A stretch of 64,000 nt of DNA, taken from NCBI GenBank assembly GCA_963695085.1, contig CAVOFV010000001.1, positions 310,001 through 374,000 on the forward strand. The letters are read 5' to 3'. Positions 43,726 through 52,205 of this stretch are shown here, one piece after another. This DNA comes from SG8-30 sp963695085. Lineage in GTDB: Bacteria > Pseudomonadota > Gammaproteobacteria > Steroidobacterales > Steroidobacteraceae. Below the pieces are notes generated by a model that made no database searches, had not been told where the DNA came from, and worked only from the letters and a program-made list of their open reading frames with translations. Position 1 is the stretch's first letter, and the number at the start of each line of letters is the position of its first letter. Position numbers and translations under genes: made by a program.

Positions 43726-43989
43726 TCACCCTTGCTCAGGTTTCCGGTCAGGGAAGTAACTGGGCGGAACGTCCACGCAGCGGCCATCGGGCGGCTTTTC
43801 GGGGGTCGTCAGAGCGGGGACCTTCAGGGCGCTGCGCGTGTCGGGGGCATCAACGCCCTCCGGCGTCACGAGCGGCGGCGCTTCCCGCGCATCGGCGTAG
43901 GCGGCCGGCTTGTCGCAGCGGTCGTAGGACGGCGCGAGCACGCCGCAACCGGCCAGCAACAGCACCGCCAGAATGACCAGAAATCGCAT
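43726..43989 (-). CDS. short lipoprotein in the position of bamC
   Basis: Lipoprotein of 87 residues with signal peptide and lipobox Cys15 (LLAGC). The mature part is Pro-rich and probably unstructured (YADAREAPPLVTPEGVDAPD, SALKVPALTTPEKPPDGRC). This resembles the N-terminal flexible region of BamC, which binds BamD. The gene follows dapA exactly where bamC lies in E. coli, but the two helix-grip domains of BamC are absent. It may be a reduced BamC or an unrelated lipoprotein; I leave the symbol empty. Confidence 0.7.
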   Translation of the reverse strand: MRFLVILAVLLLAGCGVLAPSYDRCDKPAAYADAREAPPLVTPEGVDAPDTRSALKVPALTTPEKPPDGRCVDVPPSYFPDRKPEQG

Positions 43990-44050
43990 CGATTCACCCT
44001 CTTCCTGACCTGTCGCGTCCGGCCCGGCCCGCCCGCGGCTCCTCGCCCGT

Positions 44051-44926
44051 TCAGATGACCTGGGCGTGTTGCATCGCCGCCAGCACGGCGGCTTCGTTGC
44101 ACGGCGCCAGCACCGTCAATGGTAACCGTATTCCCGGCGCGATGAGCCCCAATCTGGCCACCGCCCACTTGGCCGGGATGGGGTTCGCCTCGACGAACAG
44201 GTCCCTGTGCAGGCCTGCCAGCCTGCCGTCGATCTCGAGCGCGCGTATCGCATCACCCTCGAGCGCGGCATCGCACATTGCGCGCATCAGGCGCGGGGCC
44301 ACGTTGCCCGTCACGGTGATGACTCCCTGGCCGCCGGCCAGCATGAACTCACGGCTCGTCGCATCGTCGCCCGACAGCAACAGGAAGTCGTCGCCGCAGC
44401 GGTCGAGCAGCTCCCGCACCCGCTCGATCTTGCCGGTCGCTTCCTTGACACCGACGATCTGTGGATGTTCCGCGAGCCGCTCGATGGACGGTGGCAGCAG
44501 GTCGCAAGCGGTGCGTGACGGCACGTTGTAGAGGATCACCGGCACGCTGCTCGCATCGGCGGCCAGCGAAAAATGCCTGATCAGGCCGTCCTGCCCGGGT
44601 TTATTGTAGTAGGGCGTGACGATCAGCACCGCATCGACGCCCAGCTCGCAGGCGCAGCGCGTCCGTTCCACCGTGGTCGCCGTCGAATTGGTTCCGGTGC
44701 CCGCGATGACCGGCAGCTGGCCGCCCAGGCGCCGCACCGCGCGGCGCAGCAATTCCGAACCCTCGTCGGGCGTGACGGTGGGCGATTCCCCGGTCGTGCC
44801 CAGTACGACGACGCCATCGGTGCCCTGCCCGGCATGCCAGTCGAGCAGCGACTCGAACGCCTCGAAATCGACTTCTCCGGACTCCGCCATGGGAGTCACC
44901 AGGGCAACAATGCTGCCGCGAAACAT
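44051..44926 (-). CDS. dapA: 4-hydroxy-tetrahydrodipicolinate synthase
   Basis: Condenses pyruvate and aspartate semialdehyde at the first committed step of lysine and diaminopimelate synthesis; 291 residues. The Schiff-base lysine is Lys161 in VGVKEATG, as in E. coli. GTTGE near residue 43, YYNKPGQDG (Tyr of the catalytic triad) and YNVPSRT are present. Start ATG 44926 fits the conserved N-terminus MFRGSIVALVTPM. Downstream lies a BamC-like lipoprotein and upstream, divergent, gcvR: the E. coli gene order. Confidence 0.96.
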   Translation of the reverse strand: MFRGSIVALVTPMAESGEVDFEAFESLLDWHAGQGTDGVVVLGTTGESPTVTPDEGSELLRRAVRRLGGQLPVIAGTGTNSTATTVERTRCACELGVDAVLIVTPYYNKPGQDGLIRHFSLAADASSVPVILYNVPSRTACDLLPPSIERLAEHPQIVGVKEATGKIERVRELLDRCGDDFLLLSGDDATSREFMLAGGQGVITVTGNVAPRLMRAMCDAALEGDAIRALEIDGRLAGLHRDLFVEANPIPAKWAVARLGLIAPGIRLPLTVLAPCNEAAVLAAMQHAQVI

Positions 44927-45067
44927 GGTGCACCTGCGCCTCAGCCTGCGGGGTGTCCGAATCGTACGGTTCGCGCCACGGCGCACGCAAGGACAAGCGG
45001 GGCGCCGGCGTGTTCACGGCGTGCTGATCCCGGTAGACTGCAGGGTGCCCCACAGCAGCCAACGCAA

Positions 45068-45598
45068 ATGAAGCAGTACATCGCGATCTCCGCCATCGGC
45101 AAGGACCGGACCGGGCTGATCCACGACCTCAGCAAGCTGGTCGCCGAGTGCGGCGGCAGCATCAGCGAGAGCCGCATGACGGCGCTCGGCACCGAGTTCG
45201 CCATGCTCATGCTGGTCAGCGGTAACTGGCACGCGATCGCCAAGATCGAGGCCGAGTTGCAGAAGCTGGCGGAAAGCACGGGCACGGCGCTGCAGATCGC
45301 GCGCACGGGCGAGCGCCCGGTGCAGGCGGAGCACGTGCCCTACTCGGTCGACGTCGTGTGCCTGGACCAGGGCGGCATCGTATCGGCGCTGTCCGGTTTC
45401 TTTACGGCGCGCGGCATCGACATCTCGGAGATGAGCACCCGCAGCTATCCGGCGGCGCACACCGGGGCACCGATGTTCGGCGTGTACATGGTCGTCAGCG
45501 TGCCGTCGAAGATCCACCTCGGCGCCATGCGCGAGGAGTTCATGGACCTGTGCGACAACCTCAACCTCGACGCCATCCTCGAGCCGGTCAGGAACTGA
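45068..45598 (+). CDS. gcvR: glycine cleavage system transcriptional repressor-like protein GcvR
   Basis: Protein of 176 residues made of two ACT domains: KQYIAISAIGKDRTGLIHDLSKLVAECGG (about 2-80) and YSVDVVCLDQGGIVSALSGFFTARGIDI (about 93-170). In E. coli GcvR binds glycine and represses gcv genes through GcvA. No DNA-binding domain is seen, as expected. It is divergent from dapA with 141 bases between starts and lies 37 bases before bcp, a conserved order. No glycine riboswitch is evident upstream. Confidence 0.9.
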   Translation: MKQYIAISAIGKDRTGLIHDLSKLVAECGGSISESRMTALGTEFAMLMLVSGNWHAIAKIEAELQKLAESTGTALQIARTGERPVQAEHVPYSVDVVCLDQGGIVSALSGFFTARGIDISEMSTRSYPAAHTGAPMFGVYMVVSVPSKIHLGAMREEFMDLCDNLNLDAILEPVRN

Positions 45599-45635
45599 GC
45601 GGTTCAGGCCCGCAGCACGGCAACTGGCACTCCGC

Positions 45636-46100
45636 ATGGCAAGCGTCACGACAGGCAAGAAGGTCCCGGCGTTTTCCCTGCCGGCAACGGCCGGCACGTT
45701 CACGTCCGCCGCTGCGCGCGGACGGACGCTGGTCGTCTATTTCTATCCACGCGACAACACCCCCGGCTGCACGCGCGAGGGCGAGGCGTTCCGCGACCTG
45801 CACACGAAGTTCAGGAGGGCGGGCGCGACCGTCATCGGCATTTCGCCCGACCGGCTCGCCACCCATGAGAAATTCAAGGCAAAGATGCGTTTCCCGTTCG
45901 AACTGGGTGCCGACGAGGACCGCAAGGTCGCGCAGTTGTTCGGCGTGTGGAAGGAAAAGACCCTGTACGGCCGCAAGGCAATGGGCATCGAGCGCAGCAC
46001 GTTCCTGATCGATGCCGAGGGCGTGTTGCGGCAGGCCTGGCGCAAGGTACGCGTGGATGGACACGCGGAGGCGGTGCTGGCCGCCGTGAAGGCCCTGTGA
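45636..46100 (+). CDS. bcp: peroxiredoxin, Bcp/PrxQ family, single cysteine
   Basis: Thiol peroxidase of 154 residues. The peroxidatic cysteine is in DNTPGCTREGEAF (Cys45 by E. coli numbering), with the Thr and later Arg of the active site conserved. The residue five positions on, which is the resolving cysteine in E. coli Bcp, is Glu here, and no other cysteine occurs in the protein. It must therefore rely on an external thiol. It follows gcvR by 37 bases and precedes the PIN-PhoH gene by 13, suggesting an operon. Confidence 0.92.
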   Translation: MASVTTGKKVPAFSLPATAGTFTSAAARGRTLVVYFYPRDNTPGCTREGEAFRDLHTKFRRAGATVIGISPDRLATHEKFKAKMRFPFELGADEDRKVAQLFGVWKEKTLYGRKAMGIERSTFLIDAEGVLRQAWRKVRVDGHAEAVLAAVKAL

Positions 46101-46113
46101 CGGGGCGCAGGCC

Positions 46114-47532
46114 TTGAATCCCGCCCAGGCGCCGGACGTCAAGCGGGCCTTCGTGCTCGACACGAACGTGCTGATGCACGACCCGGCGGCGATCTTCCGC
46201 TTCGAGGAACACGACATCTACATCCCGATGGTCGTGCTCGAGGAGCTGGATGCCGGCAAGAAGGGGCTCTCCGAGGCGGCGCGCAGCGTGCGTCAGGTCA
46301 GCCGGTTCCTCGACGAGTTGATGGCCGACGCCACCAAGGTGCAGATTGACGGCGGCCTCGAACTGCCGTCCGGGCGCGCCGAGAATCACGGCAAGAAGAA
46401 GCCGACCGGCCGCCTGTACTTCCAGACGCGCCGGCTCGACACCGGCCTGCCGGATTCGTTGCCGGGCCACGGCGCCGACAACTCCATTCTCGGCTATGCG
46501 CTGGCCCTGCAACGCGAAATCCCGGAATCCCGCGTCACGCTGGTCTCCAAGGACATCAACCTGCGCATCAAGGCCGCGATCCTCGGCGTTCATGCCGAGG
46601 ATTACTACAGCGACCGCACCATCGAGGATGCCGACCTGCTGTTCCGCGGCGTGACCGAGTTGCCGGCCGACTTCTGGGACACGCATGGCAGCGACGTCGA
46701 GTCCTGGCAGGAGCACGCGCGCACGTTCTACCGGGTGCGCGGCCCGCTGGTGGCGGGCTGGAAGCTCAACCAGTTCGTCTGCGAGGCCGCGGACGACGGG
46801 CTCGAGGCCATCGTGCGCAGTCTCGACGCCGATTCGGCGGTCCTCGAGGTGACCCAGGACTACCGCAACGCGCGTCATTCCGTGTGGGGCATCGCCGCGC
46901 GCAACCGCGAACAGAATTTCGCCCTGAACCTGCTGCTGGACCCCGAGATAGACTTCGTCACGGTGCTAGGTCCGGCCGGCACGGGCAAGACCCTGCTGAC
47001 GCTGGCGGCGGGCCTGGTGCAGACCATGGAGAACAACCGTTACACCGAGATCCTGATGACCCGGGTGACCATCCCGCTCGGCGAGGACATCGGTTTCCTG
47101 CCCGGTACTGAGGAAGAGAAGATGGAGCCCTGGATGGGCGCGCTGATGGACAATCTCGAGGTGCTCACCCAAGGTCACGATGGCAGCAGCTGGGCGCGCG
47201 CCGCAACGCAGGATCTGCTGCGCAACCGCATCAAGATCCGCTCGCTCAATTTCATGCGCGGCCGGACATTCCTGAACCGGTTCCTGATCCTCGACGAGGC
47301 GCAGAACCTGACGCCCAAGCAGATGCGCGCACTGGTCACGCGGGCCGGCCCCGGGACCAAGCTGGTCTGCCTGGGCAACATCGCGCAGATCGACACGCCC
47401 TACCTGACCGAAACAACCTCCGGCCTGACCTACGTCGTCAACCGCTTCTGCGGCTGGCAGTACGCCGGCCACGTCACGCTGGTGCGCGGTGAACGCTCAC
47501 GGTTGGCGGACTACGCGTCGGAAATCCTCTGA
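46114..47532 (+). CDS. PIN-domain/PhoH-like ATPase
   Basis: Cytoplasmic protein of 472 residues with an N-terminal PIN nuclease domain (FVLDTNVLMHDP, acidic residues in EELDAGKKG and ADNSILGYA) and a C-terminal PhoH ATPase domain. Walker A is GPAGTGKT (286-293) and Walker B is FLILDEAQN. PIN-PhoH fusions (YlaK type) are linked to RNA unwinding and cleavage. Start is TTG 46114; the upstream GGGGCG is a weak ribosome site. Part of a gcvR-bcp-phoH-bepA run on the plus strand. Confidence 0.92.
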   Translation: MNPAQAPDVKRAFVLDTNVLMHDPAAIFRFEEHDIYIPMVVLEELDAGKKGLSEAARSVRQVSRFLDELMADATKVQIDGGLELPSGRAENHGKKKPTGRLYFQTRRLDTGLPDSLPGHGADNSILGYALALQREIPESRVTLVSKDINLRIKAAILGVHAEDYYSDRTIEDADLLFRGVTELPADFWDTHGSDVESWQEHARTFYRVRGPLVAGWKLNQFVCEAADDGLEAIVRSLDADSAVLEVTQDYRNARHSVWGIAARNREQNFALNLLLDPEIDFVTVLGPAGTGKTLLTLAAGLVQTMENNRYTEILMTRVTIPLGEDIGFLPGTEEEKMEPWMGALMDNLEVLTQGHDGSSWARAATQDLLRNRIKIRSLNFMRGRTFLNRFLILDEAQNLTPKQMRALVTRAGPGTKLVCLGNIAQIDTPYLTETTSGLTYVVNRFCGWQYAGHVTLVRGERSRLADYASEIL

Positions 47533-47608
47533 TGCAGAGCCGGGCGGCTGAACTCGCGCGACCGCCGGCGGTCGTAGTGGCAGATGTCCCCCTGAGGCCC
47601 TCCGCCAC

Positions 47609-49111
47609 ATGACCCCCACGCTGCGCAGCACGCTGCTCCTCGCCCTGCTGGTGGCCACCCAGCCGGCGGCCGCCCAGGATGCGCGGCGCGAGCTCCCGGA
47701 CATCGGCAACCCCGCCAGCACGACGCTGTCGCTGTCCGACGAGTACAAGATAGGCCTGATGATCATGCGCGGCCTGCGCGACGCCGGCAAACTCGTCGAC
47801 GACCCGGAAGTCAACGAGTACGTGCAGGCGCTGGGTGGCCGCATCGCCAGCTATGCCCACGAGGGCGCTCATCGATTCACGTTCTTCGTGGTCCGCGACG
47901 TCGGCATCAACGCCTTTGCCCTGCCAGGCGGCTTCATTGGCGTCAACGCCGGCCTGGTCACGGCCACGGACAACGAGAGCGAGCTGGCCGGCGTGCTGGC
48001 GCATGAGATTGCGCACGTCACGCAGCGCCACATTGCGCGGTCGATCCAGAACGCGGGCCGCACCAACATGGCCTCGGCCGCCGCGGTGCTGGCCGCGATA
48101 CTGATCGGCGCCACGACCGGCATGTCCAGCGATGCGCTGCTCGGCACGATCACCGCGGCGCAGGGCCTGGCGGCCCAGCAGCAGATCAACTTCACGCGCA
48201 CCCACGAAGCCGAGGCCGACCGCGTCGGGATCGGCTTCCTGGCGGAGGCCGGCTTCGACCCGAACGGCATGCCGACCTTCTTCTGGACGCTGCAGCAACG
48301 CTACGGCGCCGGCACGACGATTCCCGACCTGCTGCGCACCCACCCGGTCACCACCGAGCGCATCGCCGAGACCCGCGACCGCGCCGCCCATTACGAGCGC
48401 GCGGCGGCGGACCAGAGCGTGGGCTATGGCCTGATCCGCGAGCGCTTGCGCGTGCAGACCCTGCCGCCGGAGAGCGATTTCACCGCCTTGTACCGCGACG
48501 CCCAGTCCGCCGACCTGCCCTCGAGCGACGCGCGTCACTACGGGCGCGCCCTGGCCCTGCTCGCCGCGGGCCAGGCGGGCGAGGCCGCCGGGCTGCTCAG
48601 CGACCTCGTGGAGCGGCATCCCGACGTGACCCAGTATCACGCTGGCCTCGGCCATGCGCAGCTGGTGGCGGGCGACATCGCAGGCTCGCGGCGCACGCTG
48701 GAACGCGCGCTGAAGCTGTTTCCGAGGAACGTACCGGTAACACTGCGTTATTCCGAAACGCTGATGCGGGCCGATGAGGCAGGCCTGGCCCACCTGGTGC
48801 TGCTCGACCTGTTCAACAACGTGCCGCCGACGCCGGACCAGGCCCGATACATCGCGCTGGTCGCGAACTCGGCTGGCGACACCGCCGACGCCTACTACTA
48901 CATGTCTGAATACCACGTGCTGGGCGGCGAGCTGCAGATGGCCATCGACCAGCTGCGCATGGCGCTGTCGGTGCCGAAACTCAACGACGTGCAACGCCAG
49001 CGTTTCGACGCCCGCATCAAGGAACTCGAAGAGTACCTGCCGAAGGGCCGCAAGGCCCGCGAGGTCGCGGAACCTGCACCGCCACGCGATCCGGGCCGCG
49101 GCTTGCGCTAG
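47609..49111 (+). CDS. bepA: periplasmic M48 metalloprotease/chaperone BepA
   Basis: Outer-membrane quality-control protease of 500 residues: signal peptide (cleavage near AAAQ, residue 23), M48 domain with HEIAH (132-136) and the third-ligand region HEAEADRVG, a glycine/alanine-rich membrane-facing segment, then a C-terminal TPR domain (about 300-470, HYGRALALLAAGQAGEAAGLL). In E. coli it promotes LptD assembly and degrades stalled forms. bepA lies near bcp and dapA there too. The C-terminus is followed by mlaA 35 bases on. Confidence 0.94.
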   Translation: MTPTLRSTLLLALLVATQPAAAQDARRELPDIGNPASTTLSLSDEYKIGLMIMRGLRDAGKLVDDPEVNEYVQALGGRIASYAHEGAHRFTFFVVRDVGINAFALPGGFIGVNAGLVTATDNESELAGVLAHEIAHVTQRHIARSIQNAGRTNMASAAAVLAAILIGATTGMSSDALLGTITAAQGLAAQQQINFTRTHEAEADRVGIGFLAEAGFDPNGMPTFFWTLQQRYGAGTTIPDLLRTHPVTTERIAETRDRAAHYERAAADQSVGYGLIRERLRVQTLPPESDFTALYRDAQSADLPSSDARHYGRALALLAAGQAGEAAGLLSDLVERHPDVTQYHAGLGHAQLVAGDIAGSRRTLERALKLFPRNVPVTLRYSETLMRADEAGLAHLVLLDLFNNVPPTPDQARYIALVANSAGDTADAYYYMSEYHVLGGELQMAIDQLRMALSVPKLNDVQRQRFDARIKELEEYLPKGRKAREVAEPAPPRDPGRGLR

Positions 49112-49146
49112 ACTTGCGCGCCTTGCCAGCTGGATTCGCCACCCCC

Positions 49147-49908
49147 ATGCCATCACCTCAGTGCCTGTCCCGCGCGGTCCTTGCCGCAGCCTGCCTCGCG
49201 CTCACCGCCTGTGCCACGACGCTGTCTGCGCCGTCGGCCGACGATCCATGGGAACGGGTCAACCGGTCCACCTACGAGTTCAACGACGCAATCGACCGGG
49301 CGGTGCTGAAGCCCGTGGCGCGCGGCTACCAGCGCGTCGTGCCGCGTGTTGCGCGGACCGGCGTGACGAATTTCCTGAGCAACCTCGCCTACCCGACCAC
49401 CCTGGTCAACAACCTGCTGCAACTGAAGCTCAAGGACGCGCTGTCCGACACCGCGCGTCTCGTGCTGAACTCGACGCTGGGCCTGGGTGGGCTGCTCGAC
49501 CCGGCCTCGCAGGCGGGACTCGCGCGCAACAACGAGGACTTCGGCCAGACGCTCGGGCGCTGGGGCGTATCGTCCGGGCCGTATCTCGTGATCCCCCTGC
49601 TCGGCCCCTCGACGCTGCGGGACACGCCGTCGCTGTATGCCGACTACCTGACCGATGCCCGGCACTATATCGGCGACAGCACAACCGGATTCGCGCTGGC
49701 GGGAATGTCGCTCGTCGACCGCCGCGCCCAACTGCTCGTGGTGGACGACACGCTCGATGGCGCCTTCGACCGCTATGCGCTGATGCGCAATGCCTTCATG
49801 CAAAGAAGGGAATACATGGTGCGGGACGGCGACGTGCCGGCAGAGCCGCCGGACGAGGAACTCTGGCTGGAGGAAGACGAAGCGGCCAAACCGCCGCCGG
49901 CACCCTGA
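49147..49908 (+). CDS. mlaA: outer-membrane lipid asymmetry lipoprotein MlaA (VacJ)
   Basis: Outer-membrane lipoprotein of 253 residues that removes misplaced phospholipids from the outer leaflet and hands them to MlaC. Lipobox Cys22 (LTAC). Family segments: DDPWERVNRSTYEFNDAID, LLQLKLKDALSDTARLVLN, GLLDPASQAGL, EDFGQTLGRWGV and GPYLVIPLLGPSTLRD. The start is ATG 49147 because it begins the signal peptide; TTG 49114 is in frame. It converges on mlaB with 15 bases between stops, so the whole Mla pathway lies in one place. Confidence 0.95.
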   Translation: MPSPQCLSRAVLAAACLALTACATTLSAPSADDPWERVNRSTYEFNDAIDRAVLKPVARGYQRVVPRVARTGVTNFLSNLAYPTTLVNNLLQLKLKDALSDTARLVLNSTLGLGGLLDPASQAGLARNNEDFGQTLGRWGVSSGPYLVIPLLGPSTLRDTPSLYADYLTDARHYIGDSTTGFALAGMSLVDRRAQLLVVDDTLDGAFDRYALMRNAFMQRREYMVRDGDVPAEPPDEELWLEEDEAAKPPPAP

Positions 49909-49923
49909 GCGGCAGGGTCCGGC

Positions 49924-50244
49924 TCAGCCCGCCATCGGCAGCAGCTCCGTGACCCCGCCGATGCGCGCCATCCCGGCCAGCCGCGGCGGCATGCCGCTGA
50001 ATGCGATAGCGCGCCCCTGCAGGCGCGCCTGGCGCGTCCACTCGATCAGCACCGCCAGGCCCGCGCTGTCCGCATCGCTGACCTCGCTGAGGTCCACCGC
50101 GACCTCGGCCTGCCCGGCGAATGCCGCGACACCAAGCGACAGCAGGTCGGCCGCGGTATCGAGCCGCATCACGCCCGACACCCGGTAACGGCCCTCGCCG
50201 GCAGGCGCGAGACCCGCCGGCGGCGGCTTGTGCCTAGCCCGCAC
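49924..50244 (-). CDS. mlaB: STAS-domain protein MlaB
   Basis: Cytoplasmic STAS protein of 106 residues that stabilises the MlaFE transporter. The core VAVDLSEVSDADSAGLAVLIEW contains the conserved Ser region facing MlaF. GTG 50244 overlaps the mlaC end by 11 bases. The gene is the last of mlaFEDCB, in the usual order. Nothing unusual in length. Confidence 0.88.
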   Translation of the reverse strand: MRARHKPPPAGLAPAGEGRYRVSGVMRLDTAADLLSLGVAAFAGQAEVAVDLSEVSDADSAGLAVLIEWTRQARLQGRAIAFSGMPPRLAGMARIGGVTELLPMAG

Positions 50245-50887
50245 TGCGGCCCGCCCCGGGCGACCGTGCCGTGTCGGTTTCGAGCCTGGCGATCACCGCC
50301 TCGACGCCGCGCTGCTCGATCTCGGCGCCAAAATCGTCGCGGAAGTTCTTGACGTAGGAGATGCCCTCGATGGTCACGTCCCAGGCCTTCCAGCCCTGCG
50401 GCGTCGCCCGCATCGAGTAATTGACCGGCACGCGCGTGCCGTCGCTGGTGCGAACCTCGGTGCGCACGGTCGCCTGTCCCGACGCCGTGTCGCCGCGAAA
50501 CGGCAGGATCGTCATCTTGTCCGCCGTGAATTCGGCCAGCGCCGCGCCGTACTTGGACAGCATGGACCGGTAGAAAGCGTCCACGAAACGCCTGCGCTGC
50601 TCAGGCGTGGCGCTGCGCCAGTGCTTGCCCAGCACCAGGCGCGCCGAGTACTCGGTGTCGAAGTTCGGCAACAGGATGCGGTCGACCAGCCCGTCGACCC
50701 TGCGCGGGTCCTTGCGGAACCCTTCCCGGTCCGCTTCCAGCGCATCCAGCATGCGCTGCGCGGTTTCCTGCATCAGCGCCTGCGGGTCCGGGCCCGGCGT
50801 CGGGGCCGCTGTCTGCTGAGCATGGGCTGCCAGCGGCAGCGGCAGCGCCAGCGACAGCATGGCGACGAGTGCGAGACTGCGGGTCAT
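50234..50887 (-). CDS. mlaC: periplasmic phospholipid-binding protein MlaC
   Basis: Soluble carrier of 217 residues shuttling phospholipid between MlaA and MlaD. Signal peptide (LALVAMLSLALPLPLAAHAQ) is followed by the Ttg2D/MlaC fold: FDTEYSARLVLGKHWRSATPEQRRRFVDAF, LPFRGDTASGQATVRTEV and GWKAWDVTIEGISYVKNFRDDF. All are typical. It overlaps mlaD by four bases and mlaB by 11, so the three are translated together. Confidence 0.94.
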   Translation of the reverse strand: MTRSLALVAMLSLALPLPLAAHAQQTAAPTPGPDPQALMQETAQRMLDALEADREGFRKDPRRVDGLVDRILLPNFDTEYSARLVLGKHWRSATPEQRRRFVDAFYRSMLSKYGAALAEFTADKMTILPFRGDTASGQATVRTEVRTSDGTRVPVNYSMRATPQGWKAWDVTIEGISYVKNFRDDFGAEIEQRGVEAVIARLETDTARSPGAGRSAG

Positions 50888-51381
50888 TGCTGGGTATCCT
50901 CCTTGCCTGCGCCAGCGGCCCCCTCGGACGCCTTCGAGAACAGGAACTTGCTGATCAGGTTCTCGAGCACGATGGCCGACTGCGTGAAGTGGATTTGATC
51001 GCCGTCCGCCAGGAAAGTTTCAGAGCCGCCTGGCCCGATCCCCACGTACTGGCCGCCCAGCAGCCCCGCGGTGTAGATGCTCGCGTCGCTGTCATCCGGG
51101 ATCCGGTCATAAGCGCTGTCGATGCGCAGCACGGCACGCGCCTTGTACTCGTCGAAATCGTAGCTGATCGCCTCGACCCGCCCGATCGTGACGCCGGACA
51201 TCGAGACCGGCGCGCCGGGCTTGAGGCCGCCGACCTGCTCGAAACCGGCAGTGACCCGGTAACCGCGGTCGCCGATGCCGATTTCACGGTTGGTGATCTG
51301 GGTCACCAGGAAGAACAGCGCCGCAAATCCCAGCAGCACGAACAACCCGGTCCCCAGCTCTATGGCTCGCGTCGGGCGCAT
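50884..51381 (-). CDS. mlaD: MCE-domain protein MlaD
   Basis: Inner-membrane anchored MCE protein of 165 residues, forming the hexameric lipid-binding ring of MlaFEDB. One N-terminal helix (about 9-28, GTGLFVLLGFAALFFLV) is followed by the MCE domain: VGGLKPGAPVSMSGVTIGRVEAI and AGLLGGQYVGIGPGGS. The C-terminal tail is shorter than in E. coli (183 residues). A 53-base gap separates it from mlaE upstream. Confidence 0.94.
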   Translation of the reverse strand: MRPTRAIELGTGLFVLLGFAALFFLVTQITNREIGIGDRGYRVTAGFEQVGGLKPGAPVSMSGVTIGRVEAISYDFDEYKARAVLRIDSAYDRIPDDSDASIYTAGLLGGQYVGIGPGGSETFLADGDQIHFTQSAIVLENLISKFLFSKASEGAAGAGKEDTQQ

Positions 51382-51434
51382 GGCCTACTCCTCATTGACG
51401 GCTGCACGGGCCGCCCGGCCCGGCGCGCGCCGAT

Positions 51435-52205
51435 TCACAACATCACCGCTGTCAGCATGTAGTCGAGCAGCAGCACGACCACGGACGAAATCACCACCGT
51501 GCGGGTCGTGGCGCGCCCCACGCCCTCTGCAGTCGGCACCGCATGGTAGCCCTCGTAGACGGCGATCGCGCTGCAGGCGACGCCGAATACACAACTCTTG
51601 ATCACCCCTTCCATGATGTCGCGGTGCTCGACGGCGCCGCGCATCTGCGACCAGAACTGCCCCGAGTCCACGCCCATCATCTGCACGCCCACCAGCTGGG
51701 CGCCGAAGATGCCGATCATGCTGAAGACCGCCGCCAGCAGCGGCATCGCCAGCACGCCGCCGACGAAGCGCGGCATCACCACGCGGCGCACCGGGTCCAC
51801 CGCCATCATCTCCATGGCGGCCAGCTGGTCGGTGGCACGCATCAGGCCGAGTTCCGACGCGAGCGCCGTGCCGGCACGGCCCGCGAACAGCAGCGCCGTC
51901 ACGACCGGCCCGAGTTCCTTGACCAGCCCGAGCGCCGCCGCCGTGCCGAGCGACTCCTCGGAGCCGAAGCGTTCCAGCAGGTCGAAGCCCTGCAGGCCGA
52001 GCACCATGCCGACGAACAGGCCGCTCAGCATGATGATGACCAGCGACAGGGCGCCGGCATTGTGCACCTGCTCGACCACCAGCCCGAACCGCAGCAGTGA
52101 GCGCGGCGTCTCGGACAGCAGCCGGCCGGTGAACAGGGCGTAGCGACCGAGTGTCTGCAGTGACTCGGTGAGACGGTCCCACAGTTCACGCGCAACGCGC
52201 GTCAC
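51435..52205 (-). CDS. mlaE: MlaE permease of the phospholipid ABC transporter
   Basis: Inner-membrane permease of 256 residues (MlaE/YrbE family). Signature stretches: FVGMVLGLQGFDLLERFG, ELGPVVTALLFAGRAGTALASELGLMRATDQLAAMEMM and the C-terminal KSCVFGVACSAIAVYEGY. Five or six membrane segments are visible. Start is GTG 52205, overlapping the mlaF stop as GTGA, so translation is coupled to mlaF. Confidence 0.95.
   Translation of the reverse strand: MTRVARELWDRLTESLQTLGRYALFTGRLLSETPRSLLRFGLVVEQVHNAGALSLVIIMLSGLFVGMVLGLQGFDLLERFGSEESLGTAAALGLVKELGPVVTALLFAGRAGTALASELGLMRATDQLAAMEMMAVDPVRRVVMPRFVGGVLAMPLLAAVFSMIGIFGAQLVGVQMMGVDSGQFWSQMRGAVEHRDIMEGVIKSCVFGVACSAIAVYEGYHAVPTAEGVGRATTRTVVISSVVVLLLDYMLTAVML

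Noticed and set aside
43183..43759. Small proteins read through the tRNA-Ser region in several frames (for example ones containing VGFEPT)
   Set aside because: They are translations of the tRNA, its partial copy and the flanking repeats, a well-known false call.
44927..45067. Glycine riboswitch upstream of gcvR
   Set aside because: The 141-base divergent region shows no conserved aptamer core; GcvR homologues are not usually preceded by one.
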